7,274 bases of DNA, from the NCBI GenBank assembly GCA_021812735.1, contig JAKAMV010000515.1:1-7274 (forward strand), written 5' to 3'. The notes beneath the pieces were generated by a model. The model worked only from the letters and a program-made list of their open reading frames with translations. It was not told where the DNA came from and did not search any database. This stretch comes from Chloroflexota bacterium. GTDB taxonomy: Bacteria; Chloroflexota; Limnocylindria; Limnocylindrales; CSP1-4. The position numbers and the translations under genes are program-made. Of the stretch, positions 5,664 to 7,274 are shown piece after piece. Position 1 is the first letter of the stretch. Each line of letters starts with the position of its first letter.

Positions 5664-7025
5664 TCAGCCGGCGCCCTGCACCGCGGCCCCGCCGCCCGTG
5701 CCCAGGCGCCGCAACTCGGGGGCGAGGGCGGCCACCGCCAGCGCGCCCAGCGTGGTGAGCACGGCGCCCGCGCCCACCGCCAGCGTGGGCGAGGTGCGCT
5801 CCGCGACCACGCCCGCAGCGAGGTTGCCGATCGGGATCAGCCCCGTCGAGGTGAGCACGTAGAGGCTCATCACGCGACCGCGCAGGCGCGGCGGGACCAG
5901 CACCTGGACCAGCGTGTTGGTGGTGGCGTAGTACCCGACCTGGCAGGCGCCCAGGACGGCGAGGGCGGCCATCGAGAGCGGAACCGCGCGCGACCAGGCG
6001 AACACGGCCTCTGCGATGCCCGCCAGCGCGAGGGCGCCGACGAGAACGCGCCCGCTGCCGCCCGATGGCCGGACCACCGCCATCACGAGCGCGCCGACGA
6101 GGGCGCCGACCCCGATCGAGGCGCTGAGCAGGCCCAGGCCGGCGGCGCCGATCCCCAGCACGTCGCGCGCGAACACGGGCAGCAGGACGAGGTAGTTGAG
6201 CAGCAGCAGGGCCGGGAGCCCTGCCAGCAGCACCAGCGCGGCAACGACCCTGCTCCCCCGCACGTACCGCACGCCGTCGAGCAGGTTAGACCACATCGAC
6301 GCCTGCGCCCGCGCGATCGCCGACGGCGAACCCCTGGGCAGCCAGAGGAACACGATCGCCACTGCGAGCAGGGCGAGCGCGTTGCCCCAGAACGCGAGGT
6401 AGAGACCGCCCGCGGCGATCACGGCTCCGGCCAGCGCGGGGCCGATGATCCGCGAGAGGTTGTACTGCGCCGAGCTGAGTGCCACGGCCGAGCCCACGGT
6501 TCCGCCGTCCACCAGCGTGGACACGATCGCCTGATAGGCCGGAGTCTGGACGGCGACGGCGAGGCCGGCCAGCGCGGCCAGCACCGCCACATGCCAGAAG
6601 GCGACCGCCCCCGTGGTGCTCAGGAGCGCTAGCACCAGAGCGACGCCAGCTGCGAACCCCTGCGTTGCCACCAGCAGCAGCCGGCGGTCCACCTCGTCGG
6701 CGATCACGCCGGCCGGGACCGAGAGGAGCAGGATCGGCAGCTGGCTGATCGCCGACACGACACCCAGCGCCTCGGGCGAGTTCGTGAGCTGGAGGACGAG
6801 CCAGCCCTGGGCGGTCGACTGCATCCACGAGCCGATCGAGCCGATGAACGCGCCGGCGAGATACCAGCGGAAGGCAGTCGACGTCAGCGCGGGCAGTCGG
6901 GCGGCGACAGTGCGCGCAGCGGTGCGCGTCCGGCCTCCCGCGAGGGCGGGGCCCGGCTCGCTGCTGGCCGCCTCCCCGTCAGCGCTCGTGGCCGGGCGCC
7001 TCGGGTTCGTCGACCACGACGTCAA
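5664..7025 (-). CDS. MFS transporter, MFS_3 (DHA3-like drug/metabolite exporter) type
   Basis: This is a polytopic membrane protein of about 453 residues with roughly 12 hydrophobic segments. The start of the membrane domain, FRWYLAGAFIGSIGSWMQS then GWLVLQLTNSP (about 52-84), and the later PPRLRGRVMSLYVLTSTG are typical of the MFS_3 family, which includes enterobactin-type and macrolide exporters. The MFS loop 2-3 signature appears as GVIADEVDRR (106-115). It likely moves a small molecule out of the cell by proton antiport; the substrate is unknown. The start is uncertain. TTG 7025 is used because it gives the smallest overlap with the upstream M16 gene (47 bp); ATG 7070 and GTG 7076 are also in frame, and no ATG or GTG lies between 7025 and the first membrane segment. 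About 50 residues precede helix 1, longer than usual. Confidence 0.9.
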   Translation of the reverse strand: MTSWSTNPRRPATSADGEAASSEPGPALAGGRTRTAARTVAARLPALTSTAFRWYLAGAFIGSIGSWMQSTAQGWLVLQLTNSPEALGVVSAISQLPILLLSVPAGVIADEVDRRLLLVATQGFAAGVALVLALLSTTGAVAFWHVAVLAALAGLAVAVQTPAYQAIVSTLVDGGTVGSAVALSSAQYNLSRIIGPALAGAVIAAGGLYLAFWGNALALLAVAIVFLWLPRGSPSAIARAQASMWSNLLDGVRYVRGSRVVAALVLLAGLPALLLLNYLVLLPVFARDVLGIGAAGLGLLSASIGVGALVGALVMAVVRPSGGSGRVLVGALALAGIAEAVFAWSRAVPLSMAALAVLGACQVGYYATTNTLVQVLVPPRLRGRVMSLYVLTSTGLIPIGNLAAGVVAERTSPTLAVGAGAVLTTLGALAVAALAPELRRLGTGGGAAVQGAG

Positions 7026-7274
7026 TCGGGGCGATGCCCGCCGCCGCGAGGTCGGCGCCGATCTTGTCATGGTCACCCACGAGCACGATCGCGCACTGCT
7101 CGGGGCGGATGTGCTCGCGGGCCACGCGCAGGACGTCGTCGGCCGTGACCGCCTCGATGGCGGCGCGGTAGTGCGCAAGCTCGTCGTCGGGGAGATCGTG
7201 GACGAACAGCCCGGCCAGCGAGCCCGCGACGGGCCCCGGCGTCTCAAACCGCAGCGGGAACACGCCCACGAGGT
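6979..7274 (-). CDS. M16 (pitrilysin/insulinase) family zinc-peptidase-like protein, C-terminal end (5' end outside window)
   Basis: Only the last 97 codons are present. The segment reads VFPLRFETPGPVAGSLAGLFVHDLPDDELAHY in outline, then AVTADDVLRVAREHIRPEQ and IVLVGDHDKI, which is the characteristic end of the M16 C-terminal domain (R-FET-p-x-x-a, LPdd-x-x-x-Y, vTaeDv-x-rvA-x-x-x-x-P and i-vvGd). The HxxEH catalytic motif would lie in the missing N-terminal domain, so whether this is an active protease subunit or the inactive partner of a two-gene M16B pair cannot be told. The frame runs to the window edge. It overlaps the exporter start, so the two genes are probably co-transcribed. Confidence 0.85.
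   Translation of the reverse strand, partial: LVGVFPLRFETPGPVAGSLAGLFVHDLPDDELAHYRAAIEAVTADDVLRVAREHIRPEQCAIVLVGDHDKIGADLAAAGIAPIDVVVDEPEAPGHER

Noticed and set aside
5661..6632. Plus-strand open frame antisense to the exporter
   Set aside because: Composition is His/Arg/Gln/Gly-rich with no hydrophobic or domain pattern; the minus strand encodes a clear 12-helix transporter.

Overview
This is a very GC-rich window (by eye well above 70 %) with nine protein-coding genes, eight on the minus strand and one on the plus strand. No rRNA, tRNA, insertion sequence, CRISPR array or phage gene was recognised. GTG starts, long Pro/Ser/Thr/Glu-rich exported tails, ATGA-coupled genes and apparently leaderless promoters suggest a high-GC, mostly uncultured lineage. 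A Chloroflexota class such as Limnocylindria, or a deep actinobacterium, would fit, but the sequence does not settle the taxonomy.

Layout, left to right. (1) 1-462, minus: N-terminal part of a cobalamin-independent methionine synthase (MetE)/UROD-like protein that runs off the left edge. A 21-bp direct repeat lies upstream of it. (2) 662-1918, minus: rhomboid intramembrane serine protease with an N-terminal TPR-like region. (3) 2036-2731, plus: SRAP/YedK/HMCES-type abasic-site DNA-protein crosslink protein, divergent from the rhomboid gene. (4) 2759-3445, minus: small, degenerate PfkB-like (ribokinase fold) protein lacking the catalytic Asp. It converges on the SRAP gene across a perfect hairpin. 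(5) 3491-5567, minus: a compact three-gene unit transcribed in the order repeat protein, ECF sigma factor, membrane anti-sigma factor. (6) 5664-7025, minus: MFS_3-type exporter. (7) 6979-7274, minus: C-terminal end of an M16 zinc-peptidase family protein that runs off the right edge.

The most distinctive part is the sigma-factor unit. A short membrane-anchored protein with an E-P-T repeat stalk (three identical 36-bp DNA repeats) and a Gly/Asp/His-rich tail lies 20 bp ahead of an ECF sigma gene. The sigma gene overlaps its putative anti-sigma gene by ATGA. The anti-sigma factor has one membrane segment and a roughly 135-residue Pro/Ser/Thr-rich outer tail. An AT-rich TGAAACCTTTT element in the 45-bp gap upstream, followed after about 17 bp by CTCACAC, looks like an ECF-type promoter and suggests autoregulation. 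I infer a cell-surface signalling module whose signal is unknown.

A second pattern is shared by the other genes. The four genes whose own promoters can be seen (MetE-like, TPR-rhomboid, SRAP, PfkB-like) each have a TANNNT hexamer ending 6-8 nt before the start codon, as expected for leaderless mRNAs.
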